This document shows, piece after piece, positions 35,373 to 46,021 of a stretch of 64,000 nucleotides of DNA (positions are counted from its first letter, which is position 1; the number at the start of each line of letters is the position of its first letter). The DNA is from Symsagittifera roscoffensis (Eukaryota; Xenacoelomorpha; Acoela; Convolutidae). The notes under the pieces were generated by a model that worked only from the letters and a program-made list of their open reading frames with translations, was not told the DNA's origin and did no database searches. The stretch is from the NCBI RefSeq assembly GCF_963678635.1, contig NC_087064.1:44017159-44081158 (forward strand). The letters run 5' to 3'. The translations under genes were made by a program, and so were the position numbers.

Positions 35373-35534
35373 TTTGTACTTGAGAACGCCAGTGTAGTAG
35401 TTCTCTCCCTCCATCAACACCACCTCGGCTATCCTGCCGAACACGTAATTGGGAAACATGAACGACATCAGACAGAGAGTCTTGTCGGAGAAGCAGGAGA
35501 ACACGCCAGTCTGGAAGTCAGCTCCATCGCCCAT
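35373..35534 (-). CDS. PLAC8/cornifelin-type small Cys-rich protein, exon 1
   Basis: This exon has 54 codons from ATG 35534 to a perfect donor AAA|GTGAGT. It encodes the N-terminal half of a PLAC8 domain: TGVFSCFSDKTLCLMSFMFP, then YVFGRIAEVV. The family pattern is W/F-x-x-G-L-F-x-C-F-x-D followed by F-G-R-x-A-E. PLAC8 proteins are small, Cys-rich, often membrane-associated proteins. The family includes animal onzin/cornifelin and plant cell-number and cadmium-resistance proteins, with no single agreed biochemical role. The complete two-exon product would be 125 residues, a normal family length. The gene lies entirely inside intron 2 of the Imp-like gene, on the same strand. Confidence 0.85.
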
Positions 35535-36627
35535 TGTCGCTGATACAGGTGTCGTCGACTGTTGTTACTACTATATTAACTGCTGCTACCTTCGTTGAGT
35601 TCTCTAACTCTATCTTCTCATCAAAATGCAATTGAACAGACGCAAGATAATGTACTACGAAATCAGCCCTCAATATAACACGATTATGATTCTATAAAAA
35701 TCAGCTGTTCGTTTGAGGTGGTACAAAAACCAATAAGTATCAAAATTTGGCAAGCTAGAAAAGTATAATCAGCAGTCAGTGAAACTATGTTTAAGATTGA
35801 TGGCTCGCGTTTAATGTAATTCTTAATAAGGCTTGCGTTATGAGGTAATTCAACTAAATATTAAAAAAGAGTGAATTTAATTGAGCAAAATTGAGAATAT
35901 CTGCAATGAAAAGACACCAGAGCAAAACACAATGACAAAATGAGAGAAATCTTGTACTATTTTCGTTTTGTTTGGAACCATTGCCGTGCTTTATCAATTA
36001 CTGTTGGCCAAAAAACTACACAGTGGTATGAAAAATAAGCTACTTGAAGAAACACGTGAAATAAAATCAATCAAACTTGACCAGATAATTTGATTCAAGT
36101 TTTGAACGATTATTTATAGCTGAATAAACACGAACATGTCTCGGCTCTATACTCAAATAATCTCTTTTCACTTATCACCACGGCGCTGTATGATCATAAT
36201 TAAACAGGGTGTGTCGCATAGAATTAAAACTTTTAAAAAAATCGCCTTTATTTAGTGCAATTAATCTTAAAAAATAAATATTTACAAGCCATTTATATGA
36301 CTCCGTTGTCAAAAAATGATTTGCCCCAATTTGGTTGCATACAATTCGCGGAAAGAGTACTCGAGATTACGAGATATGAATACGAGATTTTCCAATTAAA
36401 CGACAATCTTTTTGACGTCAAAATTACCTCAAGAGCCACTGCTTAACAAAATATAATTATTGCATAGATACGTACGACCAATGCGACCAAAAGTTCAGAG
36501 CTAATACAGAACCATCGAACAGTAGTATTTATACTTCATGCCGGCCGCATGGCATGATTTACGAGCTCTCAAAACAAAATGAGCATATAACTAGAACCCT
36601 GTTGCAAGATGCCAAAACGAGAGCTTT

Positions 36628-36766
36628 TACACTATATTCAACTGGATTTAAGATTTTACACTATATTCAATTGGATTTAAGGTTCTACACTATATTCAAT
36701 TGAAATTAAGGTTCTACACTATATTCAATTGGATTTAAGATTTCGCACTATATTCAATTGGATTTT
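36628..36766. repeat. 29-bp tandem repeat, five units
   Basis: ACACTATATTCAATTGGATT followed by TAAGGTTCT or a variant is repeated five times in the Imp intron 2, between exon 2 and the PLAC8-like gene. Confidence 0.9.
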
Positions 36767-37151
36767 TCTAACTTTTTTTAAAAATGTCTGTTTTTAAAAA
36801 CCTGTAGAAAGTTATAAGGACAACGTAATTGATGTTTTCGAAAGGCTGTGAATTTATTTATCTCTTTTGTAATCAATCAATAGTAGGTGGCACATCCAAA
36901 GTTTCCGAAACGGTTGCTGCGAAACTGGTGTGACAGGTTTTTATGATTTTGATTTGTAATTCTGCTTTTTCAAATCATTTCAAAACTATTTGTTTTTCTC
37001 ATATTTTATGCGTCTCCTGAGATAATATGATAAATAAGATTGGCTATGATAACTAAGTTAACCTAAGGTTAGTGGACCCCCGTTCCCTCAGAAATGCGAA
37101 CCACTGACAACCCTAAGGTTCCCGCTTTCACCCTGTATAAAGACATCAATT

Positions 37152-37355
37152 GGCTCTTTTCCACTCCCCCCTCACATTTGAATTCATTTTGAATCACCAT
37201 CTCAACAATTTCATAACGTAATGAAACTTTGCCTGTTTAACGAACTAACTATTGTGAACAGAATTTTTTTTCATTTTTACATCGTAATATTACGCAGTCT
37301 GTCATCAAAATACGTAAGAAAACTTGAAATGTACGGGAGAAACTGGAAAAGAACC
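37152..37355 (+). mobile_element. MITE with GGCTC/GAGCC-like termini, copy 5 (Imp intron 2)
   Basis: Begins GGCTCTTTTCCACTCCCCCC and ends AACTGGAAAAGAACC, with an exact 8-bp duplication CATCAATT (37144-37151 and 37356-37363). The inside is related to sequences scattered in 1-4190. Confidence 0.85.
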
Positions 37356-37521
37356 CATCAATTTTTAGCTGAGGGACCCTAAAACTTGTGTCACCATACA
37401 TTTGGCACCACCATATACTATTTTTGATGGGGGAGCATGCGACAAACAAGGGAATTTGTCTCCTGCGATGATATAACTAACGTACAAAGACTACGTATGG
37501 AATTTCATGACTCAAACTGAC

Positions 37522-37597
37522 CGTCTATCCGATCCGTATGATCGTGGACCCGATGAACAGAACTCGACCTTCACACTCTGACCATCTACATGAATAC
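37522..37597 (-). CDS. Imp: Imp-like gene, exon 2 (end of RRM1)
   Basis: This 76-bp exon follows a TTTTAG acceptor and ends before the donor GTCAGT. It enters in phase 1 and exits in phase 2, matching exon 1 upstream and exon 3 downstream. It encodes IHVDGQSVKVEFCSSGPRS, which looks like the last helix-turn and beta-4 strand of an RRM (a V-x-V-E-F core). That completes the fold begun in exon 1. A Gly/Arg/Ser/Tyr tail follows, a feature shared with SR proteins. It was found only by reading splice phases and is too short to appear as an open frame of its own. About 7.6 kb of intron separates it from exon 3, and a PLAC8-like gene and a MITE sit in that intron. Confidence 0.7.
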
Positions 37598-37886
37598 CTA
37601 AAATCAATATCATAAATTAAAGTCAAGCACACATACAGAAAAAAAACCTTTTAATTAGCTCGGAAGCCTTTCGTTGATATATTTAGGTTTGCAAAAAGCA
37701 AACAAAATAAAACATCATCAAGCAAACATTCAATAAAAAGTACCAATTAATAACTAAATTAATGAATCAGTTACGATGAAGGTAGTCTAAGCTATCCATT
37801 GCGGGTAGAAAATTGAGTTCAAATATCGAAAACTTGGAATTAAAAACAAAGTCAACATTGAAAATGAATAGTATTTGGGAGCGTAC

Positions 37887-38079
37887 TTTTCAACACTTGC
37901 AGAAGTGTCTCTTCGTCCCTCCCCTGTCTGTCTTCGATGTCCACGAATGCATAGCCAGTGCCCATCTTCACCACCCGAGAGGAGAAGTGGTAACTGTCCA
38001 ACACTATCTTCACGTGGAAGTCCCGAGTGTGTCTCGGCAACTGGCCCATGAAGATACGTCTAGTGTTCAACCCGTTCAT
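37887..38079 (-). CDS. Imp: Imp/IGF2BP-like gene, exon 1 (start codon, first part of RRM1)
   Basis: IGF2BP/Imp proteins bind mRNAs in cytoplasmic granules and control their transport, stability and translation. The family layout is RRM1-RRM2-KH1-KH2-KH3-KH4. This exon starts at ATG 38079, five residues after an unusable TTG, and opens directly with an RNP2-like segment (RRIFMGQLP), then an RNP1-like segment (TGYAFVDIED). Starting almost at the RRM is typical of IGF2BP. It ends in phase 1 before the donor GTACGC. Read alone, this RRM also resembles RRM1 of SR splicing factors. I assign it to Imp because the phases connect cleanly through exons 2-9 into KH domains. The promoter and 5' UTR were not identified. 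The family call is firm from the downstream exons; membership of exons 1-2 is inferred. Confidence 0.75.
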
Positions 38080-39540
38080 TGCTACCGACAATATTCTAGT
38101 TCTCCACCACCTAGTCCAGTAGCTTATCAGTTATTGCACTGTAGGAAAAAGCTAGCGGTACTACACGTGGCAAGGATGACATTTAACAATTCCTCGCCCA
38201 ATCATTGATCTCACTGAAAAAATTGACAATTTTTGTTCAGATTTTCGAACAGCAGGCGCTATGTGAACGAAACTAAATGAAATTACTACAAATGATAACG
38301 GAAAGACAGATAATGCTAAATTTACCAAAAAGATAACTAGTTTTGTTGGCAAAAAGAACAGCGACTCTTTCACCCAAAATAATTTTTTGACAATTGAAAC
38401 GTGAAACACCAATGCCAGCATTAAACTAGCATTCAGGCAAAATGTGTCTAGATAGTTGAACGGGAAACGAAATTACTGTCACGAAAAATTGGCATAAAGC
38501 TTTAGGACTCAAAGTTTTTACATCGCCTCACCTTGAAGAACACACCCAACTAAAATTCTATTATAACCCTCCAATTAACGCTATATGATGCGCCTATGCC
38601 AATGTAGCATCAAAACAAAAAAGCCGAATAATTGCTTTCAGCGAAACGGCCCGAAACTATTAAAGCCGAATAGACGTTTTCAACGAAATGGGATAAAACA
38701 GGAAATTATACATAAAAGGATTAAATCAAAAGGACTACCCATTTTATCAATCATAACTAGATTATGCAGAAAGTTCATGCTGCAGAAAATCAGCCGAAAA
38801 AACCTAATCAGACAGTTAGCAGAACAACAATTGAATTTTTCCGTGAAAACACTGCAATTTCAAGAGTACTAATACAATACTGTGAAGTACTGCAACAGCA
38901 ACCAGTATTTTAACTTGAATCTTCAAGAAGTTGGGCATGTGAGCACTTTCATGTAGCGCATGTGCTGTTACCAATGATTCAGATGATTTAGCTCTATATG
39001 TTGTTAACCTGGAAAAATCTGCATTCCGATTTGATAACGCTTAATTACCGCCAGCGTTAAAATAAACTCAAAAATATAGGTTCCCTTTGGTTTCATAACA
39101 AAACTAAAAAAGAACAGTTTGCTGCCTGATTTGCTTTGATAACAACGTGTGATTTGCTGAATCTCCTATAATCCTTAGGAAAAAAGGAAACTTAATCTGA
39201 AAATTTTTCACAAAAGTGAGTGAATACTAGCCCCCTAACTTGCTATTATACAAGAAAAAACCATATTTATACAGCAAGATAGATAGCCGATTGCTGGACA
39301 AGAAGCTTCGAATGCTCCGAAAACAATGATTCAGGTGACAAAATGCCGTTGTTTTTTAAAGGTCGTAAAATTGGTCAATTGCTTAAAAACTGCAAGAACT
39401 AGAGGCAATACATGTAATATTAGAAAAATTACTAGTAATGTTACTAAAAAAACGTAGATCAACACAGCGTCGTAGCTGTGCTTCGCAAAACCTAGTGGGA
39501 AAAAAAGTGAAATAAAAAAGTATAAATCCGCCTCAAAGTA

Positions 39541-39625
39541 GTAGGACGTTTGCTACGCCAGGGATTCGAATGAGCAACCTTGGGATTGAAAATCACACAA
39601 ACTACCCACTCAGCCACGGACGCTT
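39541..39625 (-). repeat. tRNA-Glu(TTC)-like sequence in a dispersed repeat
   Basis: Minus strand: GTGGCTGAGTGGGTAG (box A-like), an anticodon region GATTTTCAATC read as TTC, and ATTCGAATCC (box B-like). ACACTAGCCACCATTAGAGC follows on the right, as in the related copies. Confidence 0.5.
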
Positions 39626-41317
39626 GACGATAGACAAACACTAGCCACCATTAGAGCAGAGAACAGAAGGTGTGAAAAATCCAAGGATACAGATTCTGAT
39701 TATAGCATAAATGCCACCAAATCAGCACTTTTATTTGCAAGTTATGTTGAAAAAAAGTAGATTCATACTAATACACTAAGCACGGTAGTATTTAAAAAAA
39801 TTTCAGACCTCTTTTTCTCGACGGGAGGATATTTTTTTTCGAAACAAGGACCAAGAGCGGTGAAAACTGATTCAATATGAAATCACCTTTGACAAGTTTG
39901 AGCCCAAAAACGGATCATTTTTAGCTTTTTTACAAAAATTTTACACAAACCTAATTACCAGTTAAATTGCTGACAAAACTATATCAAAGGCAGCCGCTTA
40001 TGAAGCCCAACAACGTTTAAGAAGGGTATAGCCCTCTTAATCTTGCATTCATTCCTTTGTTTTTTACAGCCAAAAAATGTCATTTTAACTATATGAATTA
40101 CCAAAATTTTATTCAAAATCAAGTTTCAAATATTTGCACAAATGTTTGGAGACTCTCTTAAATTTCTATAGGATTCGTAAGTACCTCATTTTGATATGGT
40201 TTTTTAGCAATTCAACAGATAGCTTTCTCGTATTTTTTGATTGAACTCTGCTAAAGCTGTAAGCAAATTTCGTCTGTTTTTTTTGTAACCAACTTTTGAA
40301 AAACGTAATTCTAATTTCAATTTTAATTCTCTTTGTCCGGATAACGATATAATGACTTGGTGTGTAATCGTACTGCTTTTTAGCTTAAATTACTTTTCTG
40401 ACATTTTTTTGAGAGGTGAGAGGGGTAGCTACGCGCTCATTTGTCAATCAAAAGTTCAGAAGTTGAGTCCCACCATGGTCCGTTCTCGCTGCTTGAAGAT
40501 GAGCTAACATTACCCAGACAGAAAATTAACCAAACAGTTACATGTGATTCTGAACCAGAGGCCAAAACAGCTTATTATCTCGCTTGTTGGTGCTTTCCCT
40601 CATGAATAAATTGTTTCATCTGTGTTCCGTGAAAATTGATTTAAAAAATGAACAGAATAAAAACTATTATTTTGTGTCTTTCGAAATCATGAATTTCAGG
40701 GGACCGGTCAATTAGCATGTGTATCAATTAGTAAGCCCACAAAAAATGTAGTTCGAAGATTTGCTTCTACAAAATTTGTTTATTCAAGTTTGCAATTTTG
40801 AACAGCGCGCACCCAGTCGAATTTTTAACGAAGGCATATTGTTGAAGGCATTTGTATCGGATGATGCTCATAAATAGACTTTGAAATCATAGGGATACAA
40901 TTTACGGGCGGCAAAAAAGCCACGAACTTTGAGTCGGCCCCTGTTGAGCCGAAAACAAAACTTTTGACCTAAAAAATTTCGGGTTATGAGAAAACTACGA
41001 CTAAAACCACAAACTCGAAAAAAAAAATTTCAAGAAATGTCTTCGAAAAAATAATTACTACCTGAAGGAACTTAACCTTAGGGTCTGCGAAAAAATAATT
41101 ACTACCTGAAAGAACTTAAATTTTATTTAAATTTTCAAGAAATTTAGCTTGTCAGCAGTCGTGAAATTTGCCACTCCTATTAAAAAGCACCTTTCCCTTT
41201 CTGTGAACAAAGTTGTTTACGGCAAAAAAGCTAGTATTACCCAGTTGCAATACCCTTGCTGATGGAATGGGTAATAGGCGAAAACAAAATTTTGGGTCCC
41301 CTTACAAATCAAGTATT

Positions 41318-41450
41318 TTTCGTAAGCTTTTGAAATTCTAGGCTAAATTGGTTTTCGTTTGAAAACGCACGCAAATCACATGCTAATATGCACACATGCT
41401 AATCGCTACATCCCTGTAATTTTATCTCATCATATTTATTCTCAACCGCT
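41318..41450. repeat. Direct repeat E, copy 1
   Basis: About 130 bp (TTTTCGTAAGCTTTTGAAAT ... CATATTTATTCTCAACCG) repeated at 42031-42163 with a few differences. Confidence 0.9.
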
Positions 41451-42030
41451 ATAAGCATTTAAAAAAATATCCACCAACTATCACTGTCAGCAAATTTTTT
41501 GACAAAAAAAAACAAATTTGATAGCTGGTTTGTTGAAAATGAAACAAGCTTTAATGCACCTTGATTTTGTCGTTTGTCGTACAATTTTACATAAAACGGT
41601 TCTACTCAGTTTTTCATCAAACAAAACTATTTGCATAAACTTAAATTAGACGCACACAGGAGGCTTCCATTAAAAGTTGTTTGTGCTCTTCCTTACAGTC
41701 GAACTTTCAAGATAACATGAGCATTAATGGCTTTTCTCAAAATTGGCAAAGCCCGCTGAGCAGAAAAAAGGCGAAAGTCCGCTAAATTAGAAGCAAATTT
41801 ACATCATCCAGAAAGGATAAGAAAAACATAATAAAAATGCATTATTAGATGAAATCTGGCGCAACAATTTAATCAGTTTTTTCTAAAACAGCTTTATTGA
41901 CCATAAAAGATTATCCGCAGGACTAGGGCCGTTTTTCTGTTGAACATTTTCCGCAAAATTTGTCTACTTGCATAGTAAAAAGAATTGAGCTAGAACATCA
42001 GCTCTTACATAGTTTAACAGACACTCAAAA

Positions 42031-42163
42031 ATTATTTTCGTAAGCTTTCGAAATTCTAGGCTAAATTGGTTTTCGTTTGAAAGCGCGCGCAAATCACATG
42101 CTAATATGCACACATGCTAATCGCTACACCCCCGTAATTTTATCTATCATATTTATTCTCAAC
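42031..42163. repeat. Direct repeat E, copy 2
   Basis: Second copy of the 130-bp repeat at 41318-41450; the 580 bp between them are unrelated. No gene nearby. Confidence 0.9.
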
Positions 42164-43140
42164 CGAATAGACACTCAAAAATGTAGAAGTAGATAAAATC
42201 TGAACAAACCAAATTTTCACACGTTTTTCTCGAATGATGTCCAAAAACCACTATTAAATTATTTGAGATCATTTTCGAGCAGCAACTAAGGCGACAAATT
42301 TTGGATCGATTACCGTTGAGCCGAAAATCTTTAATTTTTTTCAACCTATCCTTCTTAAAACACATTAAAGCATTATAGAATTTTGCACTCAAAACAACGA
42401 GACACAAGTTGACTAAACCGATATAAGATTAGCCGAAACTGTTTCATCGCAACAAGTATTCAAAATCAAAGTTGGTAAATCTACAAATTACCGAGCTATC
42501 CAGTATAGTAAAAACAGTTTGAATCAAAATAAACGCCAATGCTTTGGAAAAAAAGCCAAAAAAACCGTCTCAAAAATATGACGACTAACTAAAAAAAACT
42601 TAAAATGAGCCAGCGGAAAATAGAACGAAAAAAAAACGAATCCGGAAAAATAATATGGATAATGATAGAAAAATTAATTACTGTCTAAAATAAATTCCAC
42701 CTATATGCTAACTAAAGGAGGGTAGTTTGATTTGATGTTTCAAGAATTTTTGCAAAAGCGGAGCTCGGCGATACAAAATGTCTACCAATTTCAACACTAA
42801 AAAATGAAGATTAACAAAAGTTCAAACCAGTGAAAACAGGAAAAAAGATATTAGAACTTAGCTTTCATTACCAAAACTGTTTGAAAAATTTTAAACAGGT
42901 GAAGCTGCGATTCGCAAACACAAGCGAGGAAAATAGCTCAAAACAGGCAAAACAAAGTGAAATAAAGAAAAGAATAAAAAGACCATGAACTTTTTTGAGA
43001 TTAGGAGTATCAGTTTCTCACATCTGGTAAACGGCCACTTGTATACTTACTAACACTAGCCACCAATAAAGCAGCTACAGTTTCTATCAGATTACAATGT
43101 TATGCAGCAAAAATTCGACCAAAAAAAACTATTTAAATGT

Positions 43141-43209
43141 TCCGGATTTGAATTTCCGACCTCTTGATTAGGAGTATTAGGTCCTCGCATCTTCGCCACG
43201 GTTGCTTGG
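43141..43209 (-). repeat. tRNA-Arg(CCT)-like sequence in a dispersed repeat
   Basis: Minus strand: GTGGCGAAGATGCGAGGAC, ATACTCCTAATCAAGAGG (anticodon CCT), AAATTCAAATCC (weak box B). The ACTAGCCACCAATAAAGCAG block lies 80 bp to the left here. Confidence 0.4.
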
Positions 43210-43794
43210 AAGTAAGCTAGTGGCCCAGCCAATGCCACAGCTACCTTTTCTAGTATTTTTAATATATTATACTGATAAAAAATGCGATATTTTTGAAATT
43301 TCAAAAAAATGGATTTTACGCTAAAACCTCGTGTTTCTCTGCTTATGTAGTGGATAAGCCACTTATTGAAAGGAGAAAACTACTAATCGCTCTTTCAATT
43401 GAAGTCTTTATCTCAGATTTATCTCGGGAAGTTTTCAACAAAAATGAAAAAGATTCCAAAACTCGATCAAAAGTTTGACTTTTCCTAATATAAATACTTT
43501 TCTCTACTGAAGCGTGCTACTAAATAGATTGGACCCAAAACAGCAGATTTTACAGAGTGACGAAATTTCTTTCAAACAGGTAAGAATTTCAAAACGAATA
43601 TTTCCGATGTCAATATCAGCTTTTCTACACCAAAACAAAAATAGGATAAACAGAAAACGCAGGGAAAATCTTAGCACCATGTTAGTTTTAAAAATTATCA
43701 ACCTCAAAATCAGCAGGTTAGTTTTTGAAAAAAAAACTTTCCAAAAAAACGGGCAGCATTTCAGAAATTGGACATTTTTCCAGATATAATTTTT

Positions 43795-43990
43795 AAAAAC
43801 GGAGAGCATAGGCACTTGCACAAAAAAACTCTCATCTGGTTTCACTCTCATCCCTGATTTATTTTTCGGTTAAATTTTTATCTCTGATTTTGCTCTTGCA
43901 CAAATAGGCACTTGCACAAATAAAACTCGCATCCCTGATTTATTTTTCTGTTAAATTTTTATCTCTGAGATATTTTGAGAATTTTTTTAA
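43795..43990. repeat. Tandem duplication of about 95-115 bp
   Basis: ATAGGCACTTGCACAAA ... CATCCCTGATTTATTTTTC ... GTTAAATTTTTATCTCTGA is present twice in succession. Confidence 0.85.
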
Positions 43991-44637
43991 ATTAACTAAA
44001 GTTTTCAACTTGAAAAGCGGTACAATAGTTTTTGAGAAAAGGTGAAATTTCTGCAGAAGTGTAATAATTTTCCAAAGCGTTGCAAAAAAACAACGAAAAA
44101 CAACAAATGCCATATATTTTCATAGTGCATGATTGTTCAAACAGGGTCTAGCACTAGCCAAAAATAAAGCAGCAACATAAGCCATTAAATTTTTTATGCT
44201 TAAATAAGCTCAGATATGAGTAAACTGAAACATACCAAAAGTGCCACCAATTGAGTACTTTTCTTTGGGAATTAGGTAAGAAAAAAATATCTTCGTAATA
44301 ATACACTACGCTTCGAAGGTGTGTTAGAAAAAATTAAAAATTAAAAAAGAAAATCAGCAAAACTGAAATTAATGGTAAATTGTTTCCTAGAGCTAACTAA
44401 AGATGATTATAAAATTTTTAAACCTGCTTTCGAAAAAAATCGGTTAAAATTGTTTTTATGTTATAAATATCAAAAATACCAGATTACTTGATTATATGAC
44501 ACTCACTTTCCCAAGGTTCTAACACTGCGGTGAAGCTGCGCTACAATCTCACACGCAGAAAATGGCATAAGGAGCTTCAAAAGTGCAAGAACGTACCCAA
44601 AAACGGTTCAAAAACTAAAACTAACAATGATCCAACT

Positions 44638-44712
44638 ATGGGATTCATACTTCGGACCTCAGGATTATGAGGCAGTTGTCTTCCTGCCTGCAACAACTGT
44701 TCCAGCTGCATC
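44638..44712 (-). repeat. tRNA-Met(CAT)-like sequence in a dispersed repeat
   Basis: Minus strand: CTGCCTCATAATCCTGAGGT (anticodon CAT), then a decayed T arm AAGTATGAATCCC. The first half is poorly tRNA-like. Confidence 0.4.
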
Positions 44713-45700
44713 TTAGAGCTTACACTATCTAATAGTAACTGCCAGGCGCTCAATAGAAGCGGATAAAACAGGCTTTAAGTCCATTGCCAATAAAATGCAC
44801 ATTTGAGCACAAATTCGCAATTCCGCGTGCACACAACGGACTGCTGTATTTGTATTGAAACACTGTTGATATAATCCCATGTATCAAATAAAGGTACGAT
44901 CCATTATTTTTGATCGCAAATGCAACAATGTAGCTGGCTCTTGAGTGAACAAATGTATTTAATGTTCAGGTGTGAGGTTGATTTTCAGAACGGAATTATA
45001 CTTGGAATAGTCAAATTGAGCTTTGATCATTAATTAATTAATCTTGAAAATTACTCTTTGATTCAGTTTAGAAAGATAAGAATTGGAAGCTAAGTTTCCC
45101 AAGATTTTGAAACGGTTCAATTAGTACAGGATTAACAGCTGTTTCAGAATTTTAACATCTTGAAACAGCAAAAAATATATAGTTTCAGGTCCAGGTTTTG
45201 ATTGCCGGGGTGTCTGAGTGTCAAAATAATAATAAATTATTTCATTGATGCTTATTTATGGTTGATTTGGTGTACTCAATTTGCAAGTGCAACCAAATGT
45301 TGCTACAATGGGAAAGCAATTTCTGATTCGGATAAAACCATGAAAGTAATATTCCCCAACTTTTTTACTTGTAAGTGTAATTTAACTGGAAATTAATGAT
45401 ATGGAAGGTGGTGATGTAAAACAAGTTCTAATCAAACTCAACTGATTGAAGTAGATTAAAATAAAATATTTTTTCGATCTCACGTGACGAGACAGCATTT
45501 CCAGAAATTTTTGTTTCTTGTCATGTTTTGTAGCTGGCATTCTACAATAATTCTACCAAAAAAAAAGATTCACTTCGATAAGCTGAAAGGTCATCGAGCT
45601 ATTTTTCAGGAATTTTTTGAACTACACACAGGGTCTGCCTAAAACGCAAACAAATCTAACATAAGAAAAGGGTGTCATATGCACAAACCTACTGCAGCTT

Positions 45701-46020
45701 TTATACCCACTGCTTGACTACGGTGCGTAAACTGAATCGAGATTCGAATTCTTGCGTAAGAAAATAAGGCGAGTTAAATAAATGAGATGAATTCATTCCA
45801 CTAAACTTTCGTCTGACGGTTTTCAGATCTGAGCTCGAAAGTATATGAGTGTCAGAAACTCATAATAACTAGTACTTATCTGATTAAGTTTAATAAGTAC
45901 GTATTTATATCAGACTTCTATAATTTATGTATCTATACCAACTGGTTATCATAACTAGCATCAATAGATTAAGTAATTATTACACTATGGTTTTATATTC
46001 ATGTTTTAGTGGGCATGACA
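45701..46020 (-). repeat. 3' LTR of the Ty3/gypsy-type element
   Basis: On the minus strand this begins TGTCATGCCC, a common LTR start, and ends near GTGGGTATAA. That gives about 320 bp. Only the last 160-180 bp are matched by the right LTR. The start is inferred from the TGT motif, not from a two-copy comparison. Confidence 0.55.
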
Positions 46021-46021
46021 C

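Larger units (their letters stand above)
38092..45700. other. Gene-poor intergenic stretch with dispersed repeats
   Basis: No coding frame with recognisable domains. It holds the tRNA-like repeats at 39.5, 43.1 and 44.6 kb, direct repeats E, a tandem GCGAAAAAATAATTACTACC pair near 41045-41110, and a fragment near 39290 (GCCGATTGCTGGACAAGAAG) resembling the array landmark of 13.6-24 kb. Likely contains the Imp promoter near its left end, not identifiable from sequence. Confidence 0.5.

Noticed and set aside
37522-38079. An independent SR splicing factor gene (RRM resembling SRSF4/B52)
   Set aside because: The two exons resemble an SR-type RRM1, but the phase-2 donor joins cleanly to RRM2 and KH exons, and no RS domain was found nearby. 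Kept as an alternative in the exon 1 entry.
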